DNA of 64,000 bases from Bacteroides oleiciplenus YIT 12058. GTDB taxonomy: Bacteria > Bacteroidota > Bacteroidia > Bacteroidales > Bacteroidaceae. The number at the start of each line of letters is the position of its first letter. The stretch's first letter is position 1. A model generated the notes under the pieces. It was not told where the DNA came from, did no database searches, and saw nothing but the letters and a program-made list of their open reading frames with translations. Where the stretch lies: the NCBI RefSeq assembly GCF_000315485.1, contig NZ_JH992940.1, forward strand, positions 434,001-498,000, written 5' to 3'. The translations under genes were made by a program, and so were the position numbers. Positions 27,347-38,832 of this stretch are shown here, piece after piece.

Positions 27347-29557
27347 AAACAACGTTTCTTTTATTCCACTTTCTTTCATATATTTTCTCACCATTTCCAA
27401 AAGTTCATCTCCGTACTTCTCCACTCCTTTTTTGCCAAAGTAAGGTATCCGAAGAAGAGCGGCTTTATCTTCCGGTAATAGATTGGTAATACCCAAAATT
27501 GCTTTCTGCTGAATAACTGTATATACCGGCAATCCTAATTGAGACGCTTCTGCATTACGCCAAGCTACCAGACGTTTATATAGTTCCGGATGCAAAATAT
27601 CAGAAGGCACTTCCACAGCTGCTGTTTTTTTCCGTGAAGAGTTACCTCTGCCTTCTTCAACTTCTTCCTTCCGTCTTCTTTTCCCGGAAGAGTTATCGGA
27701 GCGTTTGTCCCCTTTGCTTTTCGTTGGTGCAGTATCATCGATGGAAAGTATTGCTTTTTGCTTTAAATACTCTCCGACATGAAAACTATTACTGACTACA
27801 AATTCCAATAAATCTGCTTTCAACAAAAATATATCATCCAATTCTTCATTAGCTATCTTCAGTTGTTTCTTCAGCTCCTTATTGTCTGTTTCCACCATTG
27901 TATTGCTTCTGATAGCATCTAGTGGAGCTAATTGTTCTTTAAAATATTCTGCTCCCAGATGAATGCGTTCTTGCAGGCCTTTATCCGTCGCATAATCTTC
28001 TGCTGCATCAACTAAACGTGTATACTGAAGACTGAATTTCTGAGCAACTTTCGTCACCTTTTCATGGAAACGTTCGGTTTCCGACTTATACTCCGCCAAT
28101 AATTTCGGATAGAGTTTATACAAATGCTCATCCAATAATCTCACAAACCGCTTCAAAGCCTGTTCCAGTGGCACGAAGTCGAACAACCCTGAAAGTAGTT
28201 CCAGAAAATAGGATTGCTGTAATCTCCGGTACCGCGTTTCGTCGGGTTCATTTCTACGTGCGTCTTCCGTGAAGGCATCTACCGCACTATCGCTGATAAC
28301 TGCTCTTGCTGACAATGGAGCGCTCAGTACCATGCCTTCCAATGTCTTACAGCGACTTAATGCCACATATGTTTGCCCGTGTGCAAAAGATGCACTGGCA
28401 TCTATGATGGCTCGTTCAAACGTCAGTCCTTGACTTTTATGAATGGTAATTGCCCATGCCAGTTTCAGAGGAAATTGTTTGAAAACACCTTCTATATCTT
28501 CTGTAATTTCTTTCGTTTCTTCATCCAGCACATATTTGGCATTTGTCCATTCTTCTTCTTGCAACATAAAAGCTTCGTCACTTCCCTTGCTCCGCACTTC
28601 GATGCCTAAAGCTGAAACGTTCACTACTTCACCAATCATACCATTATAATAACGGTGTTCACCGGATGAGTCGTTCTTCACAAACATAATTTGTGCACCA
28701 CGCTTTAATTCTAGCACTTCGTCCGTTGGATAAGAATATTCGGGGAATTTACCTTCTATCTGGGCACGGAACGTGAAAGAACGGCCAGGCAATTGTGCCA
28801 GCTCATACTCATTGATGCGCTGTGCCTGATAATTATGAGTGGTCAACTGAATATATCCTTCTTCTTTGGATGGATTAAAATTCGGTATGTATCTCTGGTT
28901 CAGTTCTTCCAGCAAAGCCTGGTCGCAACGATTCTCCCTGATGCGGTTCAACATATCCAGAAAATGGGTATCACTTTGACGATACACAGTTTTCAGTTCA
29001 ATGGTACAGTATTCCGATTGTCGCAATGCACGACTGGAAAAAAAATAAGGGGTATCATAATAGCGGTTCAGCATCTGCCATTCTTCATCCTTTATTACCG
29101 GAGAAAGCTGTTGCAAGTCACCAATCATCAGCAACTGCACACCGCCAAAAGGTTTACCGCGGTCACGGAAACGTCGTAATACATCATCTATCGCATCCAA
29201 TAAGTCAGCACGCACCATACTGATTTCATCAATCACAAGCAAGTCTATACTGCGCATGATGTTGAGCTTGTCTTTTCCGAAACGAAAACGGTACTGTGCT
29301 TTGCCATCGGCACTGAATGAGGTATCGGGCACATAAGGAGCAAAGGGAAGTTGAAAAAAGGAATGTATAGTTACACCACCTGCATTAATGGCTGCGATGC
29401 CGGTTGGGGCAAGAACAATCATACGTTTGGGACTTTCAGCTTTCAGTTTCCGCAGAAAAGTTGTTTTTCCGGTACCTGCCTTACCAGTCAGAAATAGATG
29501 GGTGCCTGTATTTTCAATAAATTGCCATGCAAGTGACAATTCTGGATTCTGTTCCAT
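27338..29557 (-). CDS. PIF1-type helicase with C-terminal HRDC domain
   Basis: The 739-residue protein is a superfamily 1B helicase. Walker A is LTGKAGTGKTTFLRKL near residue 22; Walker B is LLVIDEISMVRADLLD near 110; later motifs include MIGDLQQLSPV, TIHKSQGLTFERA and VALSRCKTLEGM. A coiled, charged linker (about 530-640) leads to an HRDC domain (about 650-730: YKRLVAWRNAEASQLGLPVYTVIQQKAI), a nucleic-acid-binding module of RecQ helicases. It is a single gene, reading away from the atp operon. Likely roles are DNA unwinding in replication or repair. It may be held separately, as the nearest genes are unrelated. Confidence 0.92.
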   Translation of the reverse strand: MEQNPELSLAWQFIENTGTHLFLTGKAGTGKTTFLRKLKAESPKRMIVLAPTGIAAINAGGVTIHSFFQLPFAPYVPDTSFSADGKAQYRFRFGKDKLNIMRSIDLLVIDEISMVRADLLDAIDDVLRRFRDRGKPFGGVQLLMIGDLQQLSPVIKDEEWQMLNRYYDTPYFFSSRALRQSEYCTIELKTVYRQSDTHFLDMLNRIRENRCDQALLEELNQRYIPNFNPSKEEGYIQLTTHNYQAQRINEYELAQLPGRSFTFRAQIEGKFPEYSYPTDEVLELKRGAQIMFVKNDSSGEHRYYNGMIGEVVNVSALGIEVRSKGSDEAFMLQEEEWTNAKYVLDEETKEITEDIEGVFKQFPLKLAWAITIHKSQGLTFERAIIDASASFAHGQTYVALSRCKTLEGMVLSAPLSARAVISDSAVDAFTEDARRNEPDETRYRRLQQSYFLELLSGLFDFVPLEQALKRFVRLLDEHLYKLYPKLLAEYKSETERFHEKVTKVAQKFSLQYTRLVDAAEDYATDKGLQERIHLGAEYFKEQLAPLDAIRSNTMVETDNKELKKQLKIANEELDDIFLLKADLLEFVVSNSFHVGEYLKQKAILSIDDTAPTKSKGDKRSDNSSGKRRRKEEVEEGRGNSSRKKTAAVEVPSDILHPELYKRLVAWRNAEASQLGLPVYTVIQQKAILGITNLLPEDKAALLRIPYFGKKGVEKYGDELLEMVRKYMKESGIKETLFSD

Positions 29558-29642
29558 TAGTTCATCAATGTTGGTTACGGAGGTGTAAAGGTAATATAAA
29601 TAAAACAGTAAAACTTCCGTTACAACATCTTTTTGCAGAAAT

Positions 29643-29689
29643 AATAATAAGCTATGGGCTAAGTAACTTGTAGCCCGTAGCTTATTATT
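29643..29689 (-). terminator. atp operon terminator hairpin
   Basis: AATAATAAGCTATGGGCTA (29643-29661) pairs with TAGCCCGTAGCTTATTATT (29671-29689), with a single G-U type mismatch over 19 bp. It begins at the atpG stop, so it ends the ATP synthase transcript. Confidence 0.75.
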
Positions 29690-30575
29690 ATTTCAGGCTT
29701 CCTGCAATAATATCCAACAACTCGTTTGTAATTGCCTGTTGTCTACTCTTATTATATTGCTTCGTTAAATCCTGTATCAACTCATTTGCATTATCCGTTG
29801 CTGTCTGCATGGCAAGCGTACGAGCCGCATGTTCGGAGGCATTAGAATCCTGAAGCACTGTAAAAAGCTTCTGACTCAATACTTTCGGTAACAAATCTGC
29901 AATCAACTGTCCTACGGATGGCTCCACAATATAGTCATTCTGGAAACCACGTTTCCCAGAGCCTTCTGTTGCAGCCGTTGCCTCTACTTTACTCAAATCA
30001 ATGGGAAGATACTCCTCACGAGTCAATATCTGCGAGCCCATTGATTTGAAGTGATGATAAATCAGCTCCACACGGTCAATTTGCTTTTCTACAAACTCAT
30101 GCATAAGTAGTGCGGCAAGCTCATAAGCTTGCACGTACGATGGTTTCTCTGCCATCTCCTGATAACTTCCCTGTGGTGTATAGCCCAGTTTCTTCACTGC
30201 CATCTCCACCTTCTTTCCTACAGGATATATCAAGATATTCTCCTTTCCAAGTGATTTATGTTCTTCTAATACTTCACCAAGCATTTTCACCACATTCGCA
30301 TTGAATGCACCGCACAGCGAACTATTGGACGAGAAAACCACTACTGCTACCCGCACCACGGGCCGCACCTCAGTATAAGGCGACTCGAACGTAGCATCAG
30401 TAGACAAGAAGTTTGTCAGAATCTCATTCAGTTTCTGTTGATAGGGCAGCATATTCTCAATTCGCCCTTGTGCCTTATGCAACTTGGCAGATGCTACCAT
30501 CTTCATCGCCGATGTAATCTGACGCGTACTCTTGACGGAGTTTATTCTGTTTTTTACTTCCTTTAAAGAACCCAT
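29688..30575 (-). CDS. atpG: ATP synthase F1 gamma subunit
   Basis: The central rotor shaft of F1. The 295-residue protein begins MGSLKEVKNRINSVKSTRQITSAMKMVASAKL, the conserved first helix, and ends with the matching C-terminal helix (RQQAITNELLDIIAGSL). It is the last gene of the atp operon, after a 65-bp-range inverted repeat in the gap to atpA. It lies just upstream of a strong hairpin terminator. Confidence 0.97.
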   Translation of the reverse strand: MGSLKEVKNRINSVKSTRQITSAMKMVASAKLHKAQGRIENMLPYQQKLNEILTNFLSTDATFESPYTEVRPVVRVAVVVFSSNSSLCGAFNANVVKMLGEVLEEHKSLGKENILIYPVGKKVEMAVKKLGYTPQGSYQEMAEKPSYVQAYELAALLMHEFVEKQIDRVELIYHHFKSMGSQILTREEYLPIDLSKVEATAATEGSGKRGFQNDYIVEPSVGQLIADLLPKVLSQKLFTVLQDSNASEHAARTLAMQTATDNANELIQDLTKQYNKSRQQAITNELLDIIAGSLK

Positions 30576-30630
30576 CTACTTAAATATTAAAGGGTAAATA
30601 TAAAATTTTAAGTATAAAATATAAAGCATG

Positions 30631-30695
30631 AAATATAAAGTATCAGGTATGAATTGATTTCATACTTTATACTTCATACCTTATACTTTATATTT
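30631..30695. repeat. Inverted repeat between atpA and atpG
   Basis: Arms at 30631-30653 and 30673-30695 pair over 23 bp with one mismatch, built from ATAAAGTAT/ATACTTTAT units. It is an AT-rich stem within the operon and could limit readthrough to atpG or protect the upstream mRNA. Confidence 0.55.
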
Positions 30696-30701
30696 AGAAC
30701 C

Positions 30702-32288
30702 TCATAATATATATTGTTTAGACATCATATCCGCAGTTTCCTCTATTTTTTTGCAGACATCATCGTCAATGACGCCACCCTTCAGAACATCAAGCACATC
30801 AGCACGATGATTCATTTCAAGCGATTCAAGGAAACTACGCTCAAACTCAGTCACTTTATTCAGCGGAACATTACGCAATAAACCATGCGTACCACAATAG
30901 AGAATAGCGATCTGCTTCTCTACTGACATCGGAGTGTACTGCGGCTGAACCAATAAGCGGGTATTCTTTTGCCCCTTGTCAATGGTCAGTGCCGTCACAG
31001 GATCCATATCACCACTGAACTTCGTGAAAGCCTCCAGTTCACGATACTGTGCCTGGTCTATCTTCAACGTACCGGCCACTTTCTTCATCGCTTTGATTTG
31101 AGCGTTACCGCCCACGCGGCTCACAGAGATACCTACATTGATAGCCGGACGATTACCTTGATTGAATAAGTCAGTGTCAAGGAAGATCTGTCCGTCGGTA
31201 ATGGAAATCACGTTCGTCGGGATATAGGCGGATACATCACCTGCCTGCGTTTCGATGATGGGCAATGCGGTCAACGAACCGCCACCTTTGACTTTACCTT
31301 TCAAGCTGTCGGGCAAGTCGTTCATTTCGCGTGCCACTTCTTCTTGATTGATGATACGTGCCGCACGTTCCAGCAAGCGAGAATGCAGATAGAAAATATC
31401 TCCCGGATAAGCTTCACGCCCTGACGGACGACGCAAAATTAATGATACCTCACGATAAGCTACAGCTTGTTTGGAAAGGTCATCGTAGACTACTAATGCA
31501 TGGCGGCCGGTGTCACGGAAATATTCACCGATGGCAGCTCCTGCAAACGGAGCATAATATTGCAATGCAGCCGGGTCACCCGCTGTAGCAGCAACCACAA
31601 TTGTATAATCCATTGCACCATATTCACGCAGTGTATTCACAATGGATGCTACTGTAGAACCTTTCTGCCCAATAGCTACATAGATACAATATACCGGGTC
31701 GCCTGCCTCAAAATTAGCACGTTGGTTGATAATCGTGTCAATGGCGATAGCTGTCTTTCCCGTCTGGCGGTCACCGATAATCAACTCACGCTGTCCGCGA
31801 CCGATAGGTATCATAGCATCTACAGCCTTCAATCCCGTCTGTAATGGTTGGTTTACAGGTTGACGATAGATTACCCCCGGTGCTTTACGCTCCAAAGGCA
31901 TTTCACATAGCTCTCCGCCAATGAGTCCCTTACCATCCAGCGGTGCTCCCAGTGGATCGATAACACGTCCCAGCATACCTTCTCCCACCATGATGGAAGC
32001 GATGCGCTTGGTACGTTTCACGACATAACCCTCTTTAATTTTATCCGTAGGCCCCAGCAATACAGCTCCCACGTTATCCTCTTCCAGGTTCATCACAATC
32101 GCCTTGATGCCGTTGTCGAACTCCAACAGTTCGTTTGCTTCAGCATTGCGCAGTCCGTAGATACGTGCCACACCGTCACTGACTTGTAGCACCGTACCGA
32201 TTTCATCCAACTGCACACGAGTATCAATCCCCTCTAATTGGTGACGGAGAATATCGGAAACTTCGCTTACTTTTATATTTTCAGACAT
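30702..32288 (-). CDS. atpA: ATP synthase F1 alpha subunit
   Basis: The 528-residue protein is the regulatory nucleotide-binding subunit of F1. The P-loop GDRQTGKTA is near residue 175, and the alpha signature [14 protein letters not shown] is present. It lies between atpH and atpG. The gap to atpH holds an inverted repeat of the TTAGTGA family. Its position downstream of atpH matches the Bacteroides operon order. Confidence 0.98.
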   Translation of the reverse strand: MSENIKVSEVSDILRHQLEGIDTRVQLDEIGTVLQVSDGVARIYGLRNAEANELLEFDNGIKAIVMNLEEDNVGAVLLGPTDKIKEGYVVKRTKRIASIMVGEGMLGRVIDPLGAPLDGKGLIGGELCEMPLERKAPGVIYRQPVNQPLQTGLKAVDAMIPIGRGQRELIIGDRQTGKTAIAIDTIINQRANFEAGDPVYCIYVAIGQKGSTVASIVNTLREYGAMDYTIVVAATAGDPAALQYYAPFAGAAIGEYFRDTGRHALVVYDDLSKQAVAYREVSLILRRPSGREAYPGDIFYLHSRLLERAARIINQEEVAREMNDLPDSLKGKVKGGGSLTALPIIETQAGDVSAYIPTNVISITDGQIFLDTDLFNQGNRPAINVGISVSRVGGNAQIKAMKKVAGTLKIDQAQYRELEAFTKFSGDMDPVTALTIDKGQKNTRLLVQPQYTPMSVEKQIAILYCGTHGLLRNVPLNKVTEFERSFLESLEMNHRADVLDVLKGGVIDDDVCKKIEETADMMSKQYIL

Positions 32289-32303
32289 GTTTTTTTAGTT
32301 ATT

Positions 32304-32376
32304 AGTTATTAGTGATTAGTTATTAGCGGTTCCGTTACATAGCTATGTAATCACTGATAACTAATCACTAATAACT
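32304..32376. repeat. Inverted repeat between atpH and atpA, TTAGTGA family
   Basis: Arms at 32304-32326 and 32354-32376 pair over 23 bp with one mismatch, and an inner palindrome TTACATAGCTATGTAA (32335-32350) can form a second stem. Confidence 0.6.
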
Positions 32377-32377
32377 G

Positions 32378-32938
32378 TTATACGATTCTTCTGTTCTTAT
32401 CAATGAACTGTTGTTTCACTCTCTTAAGTTGTGTGGCGATACTGGCATCCAGCCGGAAATCGTTGATATCGAAGATGAAACCTCCTTCAATAGCAGGGTC
32501 TACTTCAGTCTGCAACTCCATCTGGGCATGTAGCAAGGCGGAGGCACTGTCTCGAATACGTTCCCACACCTCCCGGCTCACGGGTACGGCTGTAATCAGC
32601 TTTCCTACACCAATATGCTTCAGCTTTCTGTATAAGTCAAGGTAAGTCAGAGCAATGTATTGCAAATAGTACTCCCGTCGGTTTCTCAACACAAGGATAA
32701 TGAAACGGGAAAACTCCCGACTCACTTCTCCGTTGCCTACAGCAGCGGTACAAATCAGTGCAAATTTCTCCTTGATTTTCAGAATGGGGTTATCCAATGC
32801 ATCACGTAAATCAGGATGCTTGCGGAAACTACGTTCCAGCATACGCAACTCACCGTATACGCGGTCTTCTGTCCCCGTACCTTTCGCGTACTCTATCAAC
32901 GCTTTGGCATATCGCATCGAAACAATTCCTATATCCAT
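32378..32938 (-). CDS. atpH: ATP synthase F1 delta subunit
   Basis: The 186-residue delta subunit joins F1 to the peripheral stalk. It has the N-terminal helical part (MRYAKALIEYAKG) and the C-terminal conserved segment with DPAIEGGFIFDIND and LDASIATQLKRVKQQF. It follows atpF with an 80-base AT-rich gap. Confidence 0.95.
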   Translation of the reverse strand: MDIGIVSMRYAKALIEYAKGTGTEDRVYGELRMLERSFRKHPDLRDALDNPILKIKEKFALICTAAVGNGEVSREFSRFIILVLRNRREYYLQYIALTYLDLYRKLKHIGVGKLITAVPVSREVWERIRDSASALLHAQMELQTEVDPAIEGGFIFDINDFRLDASIATQLKRVKQQFIDKNRRIV

Positions 32939-33018
32939 TTCTTTGAAAATTAATAATTAAAGAATTAAAGTATGAAAAGCATCACAAAAGAGCTTTCATT
33001 CTTTAACTCTTTCATTCT

Positions 33019-33525
33019 TTAATTGCTCCTTGAGGCCGTTAGCACTTCATCCAGCATCCGATCTATCATCTCCATTTGTTCGTGCTCTTCATCCAGGTTT
33101 TTACGGATTACTTTCTCCGCAATATCCACTGAAAGCACAGCAACCTGGCGACGGATATCGCGTATTGCCTCTTCTTTCTCTTGCTGTATCTGCTTTTTCA
33201 CTTCGTCCAGCTCTTTCTGCGCGGCGACTTCCGCCTGCTTGCGTGCTTCAACGATTATCTTGTCACGCTCGTGCATCGCCTCCCGCAGGATGCGTCCTTG
33301 CTCCTTGTTGGCTGCGGCAACTAATGCATCACTCTCGGCTTTCAGCCTTTTGAGTTGCTCATTGGCCTCCTTTGCCACTTCCAGCGATTGGTCGATGTAG
33401 GTTCTGCGGCCCTCTACCATTTTGGTAATGACAGGGAAACCGTATTTTGCCAACACCACGAATACTACGCCGAACGACAAAAGCATCCAGAACAGCAAAC
33501 CACTATCGGGTAATAACAATGACAT
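33019..33525 (-). CDS. atpF: ATP synthase F0 b subunit
   Basis: The 168-residue peripheral stalk subunit has one N-terminal membrane helix (about 8-28) and a long charged helix that makes the b-b coiled coil ([20 protein letters not shown] and following). It starts 19 bases after atpE. Confidence 0.96.
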   Translation of the reverse strand: MSLLLPDSGLLFWMLLSFGVVFVVLAKYGFPVITKMVEGRRTYIDQSLEVAKEANEQLKRLKAESDALVAAANKEQGRILREAMHERDKIIVEARKQAEVAAQKELDEVKKQIQQEKEEAIRDIRRQVAVLSVDIAEKVIRKNLDEEHEQMEMIDRMLDEVLTASRSN

Positions 33526-33544
33526 AACTTATTTACATTTTTAA

Positions 33545-33814
<270 letters not shown>

Positions 33815-33829
33815 TTAAATGGTTTATTA

Positions 33830-34981
33830 TTAATTATTGTTTTCTTTCACTTTTACTTCTTTATGCTCCTCTTGCGCCAGTCCGATGAACACTGCAGACA
33901 ACATGGTGAACACATAAGCCTGGATGAATGCTACTAGTAACTCCAATGCGTTCATAAAAATGTTGAACAGCACAGATGCCACTGTAAGCGTTCCATTAAG
34001 CGCAGGTCCCATGCTGGCAGAAATAAAAATCAGACATGTCAGCACAAGCATAGCCATGTGCCCAGCCAGCATATTGGCAAAAAGACGAATCATCAGAGCG
34101 AACGGTTTGGTGAAAATGCCGAAGAATTCTATAAAAGGCATCATCGGTATAGGTACTTTCAACCACCAAGGCACGTCCGGCCAGAAGATATCTTTCCAAT
34201 ACGTTTTCGTTCCGAACAGGTTGACTGCAACAAAGGTAAAAAGTGCCAATACCATTGTAATGGCAATGTTACCCGTCACATTAGCACCACCCGGAAAGAT
34301 AGGAATCAATCCCATCATGTTGTTTATGAAGATGAAGAAGAATGCCGTCAACAGGTAGGGCGCAAACTTGCGATACTTCGGTCCTACACAGCTTTTGATA
34401 ATATCGTCATTCACCATCATGATAAACATCTCCATAAATCCTACGAACCCACCAGGAGCCGCACTACCTTGTGGATGCTTACGATACCACTGGGCAACAG
34501 CCAGAATGATGATAAGTAACAATACACTATTGATTAGCAATGACAATGTCACTTTGGTAATAGAAATATCCCAAGGGCGTATTTCGTTTCCGGCCGCATC
34601 ATGTTCCACCAGTTTACCTTCGTACTTGCTCCCGGCCGGCGCTATGGAAAATCCTTCATAAACACCCTCGTTCTCTTCCAATCGCGAAGAGAGAAAAGCA
34701 TGCCAGCCGCTCTGCGAACTATATACAATGATAGGCAACGGAATAGTGACGTGCGTTTTTCCCCATGTAGTGATGTGCCACTCGTAAGCATCGCCAATAT
34801 GTCCGAAGACGATTTCTTTCACGTCTACCGTATTTTCTTTCTGTTCGGCAGCAGTGACGTCGTCCTGTTTAGCTAAGCTGTCAAGTTCTGCTTCAACACC
34901 CTGCGCCTGAACAGGTAGGGTGACGAGTAGCATTCCCAGCATCAGGAATATTCCGGTCAATAGATTACGCATTTGTTTCAT
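33830..34981 (-). CDS. atpB: ATP synthase F0 a subunit, with long N-terminal periplasmic domain
   Basis: The 383-residue protein is the stator half-channel. The C-terminal 230 residues carry the a-subunit helices, including the essential Arg in FALMIRLFANMLAGH and the FIQAYVFTML segment. In front lies an extra 140 or so residues: a signal-like helix ending in LPVQAQ and a soluble domain rich in acidic residues. Most bacterial a subunits have about 240-270 residues; long N-terminal extensions are known in Bacteroidota. The start overlaps the AtpI-like gene by 17 bases. Confidence 0.95.
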   Translation of the reverse strand: MKQMRNLLTGIFLMLGMLLVTLPVQAQGVEAELDSLAKQDDVTAAEQKENTVDVKEIVFGHIGDAYEWHITTWGKTHVTIPLPIIVYSSQSGWHAFLSSRLEENEGVYEGFSIAPAGSKYEGKLVEHDAAGNEIRPWDISITKVTLSLLINSVLLLIIILAVAQWYRKHPQGSAAPGGFVGFMEMFIMMVNDDIIKSCVGPKYRKFAPYLLTAFFFIFINNMMGLIPIFPGGANVTGNIAITMVLALFTFVAVNLFGTKTYWKDIFWPDVPWWLKVPIPMMPFIEFFGIFTKPFALMIRLFANMLAGHMAMLVLTCLIFISASMGPALNGTLTVASVLFNIFMNALELLVAFIQAYVFTMLSAVFIGLAQEEHKEVKVKENNN

Positions 34982-35390
34982 TTTTCTTTTCTTTTTTCTG
35001 TTTCTTCGTCACTTCGTAAGTAAAGAAGAACCAAGTCTCATATATCAGATAGACTATATAGTAAATAATGAATGTCAGCAAGAACAACTTGGCTTCCTCT
35101 CGCACTGCCAGGCAGTACACCACTAAGAGTATCACAGAGAGCAACATCTTCATCACCTTCATTGCCATGTATAGCAGCAACATCTTTTGCGGGGTATGTT
35201 TCCGACATGCGTCGAACATTGATATTTCAAAAAGCCCGAACAAGAAGAAATACACCGGAATAAAAGGGTATCCTCCGAAATAGTGCCCGGGCAACGCATA
35301 GTGAAAAATTCCCGCTCCTAACCAGCCTGCAATTAATGACAACAAGGTAATCTGGTATAAGAAATTGCGTTTTGTTATGCTGATACTCAT
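34965..35390 (-). CDS. Small membrane protein, AtpI-like, in the atp operon
   Basis: The 141-residue protein has four hydrophobic helices (about 10-30, 42-62, 70-92, 98-120) and a lysine-rich C-terminal tail. It lies between atpC and atpB, the place where many bacteria have AtpI, which helps assemble the c-ring. The sequence itself is too variable to confirm that. Its end overlaps the atpB start by 17 bases, so the two are probably translated in turn. Confidence 0.75.
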   Translation of the reverse strand: MSISITKRNFLYQITLLSLIAGWLGAGIFHYALPGHYFGGYPFIPVYFFLFGLFEISMFDACRKHTPQKMLLLYMAMKVMKMLLSVILLVVYCLAVREEAKLFLLTFIIYYIVYLIYETWFFFTYEVTKKQKKEKKNETNA

Positions 35391-35445
35391 AGTATTATTC
35401 GAAATTAAGAATGAAAGAGTTAAAGAATGAAAGGCGGTCGGATGA

Positions 35446-35691
35446 TCAGTCTACACAGGCAGAAATGACTCCACCACTCAACTCTACAAAACCGCCCTTA
35501 ATGTCGAGGGTCTGCTCCTCACCTCCCTTTGGCACATACATCACCTTGCCCTCACTAAGTGAAGACACGATAGGTGCATGCTGCGGCAAGATGGTAAAAG
35601 TACCTATCGTACCGGGTAGTGTTACACTTTCCACTTCTCCATTATATATTTCCTTTTCAGGAGACACTATGTTCAAAGACAAATTCTTCAT
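35446..35691 (-). CDS. atpC: ATP synthase F1 epsilon subunit
   Basis: The 81-residue protein holds the beta-sandwich domain (SLNIVSPEKEIYNGEVESVTLPG). It lacks the C-terminal two-helix arm that in longer epsilon subunits inhibits ATP hydrolysis, as is usual for short epsilons in this group. It follows atpD after a 35-base gap. Confidence 0.93.
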   Translation of the reverse strand: MKNLSLNIVSPEKEIYNGEVESVTLPGTIGTFTILPQHAPIVSSLSEGKVMYVPKGGEEQTLDIKGGFVELSGGVISACVD

Positions 35692-35726
35692 AGCCTCTTT
35701 CCCTCTTTAATTTTTAATTATCAATT

Positions 35727-37623
<1,897 letters not shown>

Positions 37624-38571
37624 ATGAATTCAAATCAAAATCCATTCGCAGGCAATACCCCACAGGATGTAACTGAAAGACAAGGCGAAAATGCCATTTT
37701 CATCGTCTACGGCTTGACTCAAGCCCCCGATGCCATTGATAAAGTAAAAGACGTATGCGCCAATTTCTCAGCGTTGATACGTAGCATGCGCAATCGTTTT
37801 CCCGATGCACAATTCAGCAGCACAATCAGCTTCAGTGCCAATGCATGGGAACGTATCTTCCCCGGTAAAGGCAAACCCAAAGAACTGGAAACTTTCAAAG
37901 AAATAAAAGGTGGTAAGTATACGGCTGTATCCACTCCGGGAGATATATTGTTTCACATTCGCGCCAAGCAGATGGGACTGTGCTATGAATTCGCCTCTAT
38001 CATTGACGGAAAACTCAAAGGAGCAGTTGAAGCAATTGACGAAACCCACGGTTTCAGGTATATGGATGGCAAAGCAATCATCGGTTTTGTAGATGGAACA
38101 GAATCTCCGGCAGTAGATGAAAATCCTTATCATTTTGCTGTAGTTGGCGAGGAAGATCCGGAATTTGCAGGAGGCAGTTATGTATTTGTACAGAAATACA
38201 TCCATGATATGAATGCTTGGAATGCGCTTCCAGTAGAGGAACAGGAAAAAGTTATAGGCCGACGAAAATTCAATGATGTGGAACTATCGGACGAAGAAAA
38301 GCCGGCCAATGCACATAATGCTGTCACAAACATCGGTGATGATTTGAAAATAGTGCGGGCTAATATGCCATTTGCTAATACTTCAAAGGGAGAATATGGC
38401 ACCTATTTTATAGGATATGCAAGTACATTCAGCACTACGCGTCAAATGTTGGAGAATATGTTTGTTGGTAGTCCGGTAGGCAACACCGATCGTTTGCTGG
38501 ATTTCAGCACTGCTGTAACAGGAACCCTTTTCTTTGCACCATCGTATGATATGCTTGGGGAAGAGGCATAA
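37624..38571 (+). CDS. DyP-type haem peroxidase
   Basis: The 315-residue protein resembles dye-decolourising peroxidases of the YfeX/EfeB type, which use H2O2 and haem. The diagnostic GxxDG motif is present as IIGFVDGTESP near residue 155, with the catalytic Asp. A likely haem-ligand His lies in PANAHNAV (about 238) and the conserved Arg in KIVRANMPF follows. There is no signal peptide, so it is cytoplasmic. The gene stands alone, with its own promoter and a terminator hairpin. Peroxide detoxification is the natural role in an anaerobe, though the natural substrate is unknown. Confidence 0.92.
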   Translation: MNSNQNPFAGNTPQDVTERQGENAIFIVYGLTQAPDAIDKVKDVCANFSALIRSMRNRFPDAQFSSTISFSANAWERIFPGKGKPKELETFKEIKGGKYTAVSTPGDILFHIRAKQMGLCYEFASIIDGKLKGAVEAIDETHGFRYMDGKAIIGFVDGTESPAVDENPYHFAVVGEEDPEFAGGSYVFVQKYIHDMNAWNALPVEEQEKVIGRRKFNDVELSDEEKPANAHNAVTNIGDDLKIVRANMPFANTSKGEYGTYFIGYASTFSTTRQMLENMFVGSPVGNTDRLLDFSTAVTGTLFFAPSYDMLGEEA

Positions 38572-38638
38572 AAAAAGGCTATCTATCCCAGACAGCCAAT
38601 CTTTTGTTAACCTTAAATCTAATACTATGAAAAACACA
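38570..38638 (-). ncRNA. Candidate small RNA of about 68 nt in the DyP 3' flank
   Basis: A full promoter on the minus strand (TTTG at 38672-38669, 19 bp spacer, TACCTTTG at 38649-38642) points left. About 5 bases beyond the -7 box a transcript could start and run about 40 bases of AT-rich leader to a hairpin (GGCTGTCT/AGATAGCC, 38597-38577) followed by a run of seven U (38576-38570). That is a complete small-gene layout with no protein frame of note. The hairpin is shared with the DyP terminator on the plus strand. Confidence 0.6.
38577..38597. terminator. Bidirectional hairpin after DyP and after the candidate small RNA
   Basis: GGCTATCT (38577-38584) pairs with AGACAGCC (38590-38597) with one mismatch. 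On the minus strand it is followed by seven U, and on the plus strand by AATCTTTT, so it may stop both transcripts. Confidence 0.65.
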
Positions 38639-38641
38639 TTG

Positions 38642-38672
38642 CAAAGGTACGGCTTTTCTTGATTTCTCCAAA
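38642..38672 (-). promoter_or_regulatory. Consensus promoter for the candidate small RNA
   Basis: Both elements match the Bacteroides consensus exactly, TTTG and TACCTTTG, with 19 bp between them. There is no protein gene downstream on this strand, only the hairpin at 38577-38597, which favours a non-coding product. Confidence 0.6.
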
Positions 38673-38794
38673 TTTTAGAGCCAATTCGAGGCATTTTACA
38701 ACAAGGTTTAATAGATATGTTGACCTTGTTAACAATTTGACAGCAAAAATGCGAAATTTCGCTATCTATTTAAACAGGAATTAAGAATAATGTG

Positions 38795-38822
38795 AAACAG
38801 AGGGGTTATAACCTCTCTGTTT
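38795..38822. terminator. Hairpin downstream of the GNAT gene
   Basis: AAACAGAGGGGTTA and TAACCTCTCTGTTT are adjacent and pair over 14 bp with one G-U type mismatch. It lies 11 bases after the GNAT stop and has T-rich flank only on the plus strand side. Two further palindromes, GCGAAATTTCGC (38751-38762) and AACAAGGT/ACCTTGTT (38700-38730), lie close by. Confidence 0.5.
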
Positions 38823-38832
38823 GTCTATAAAA

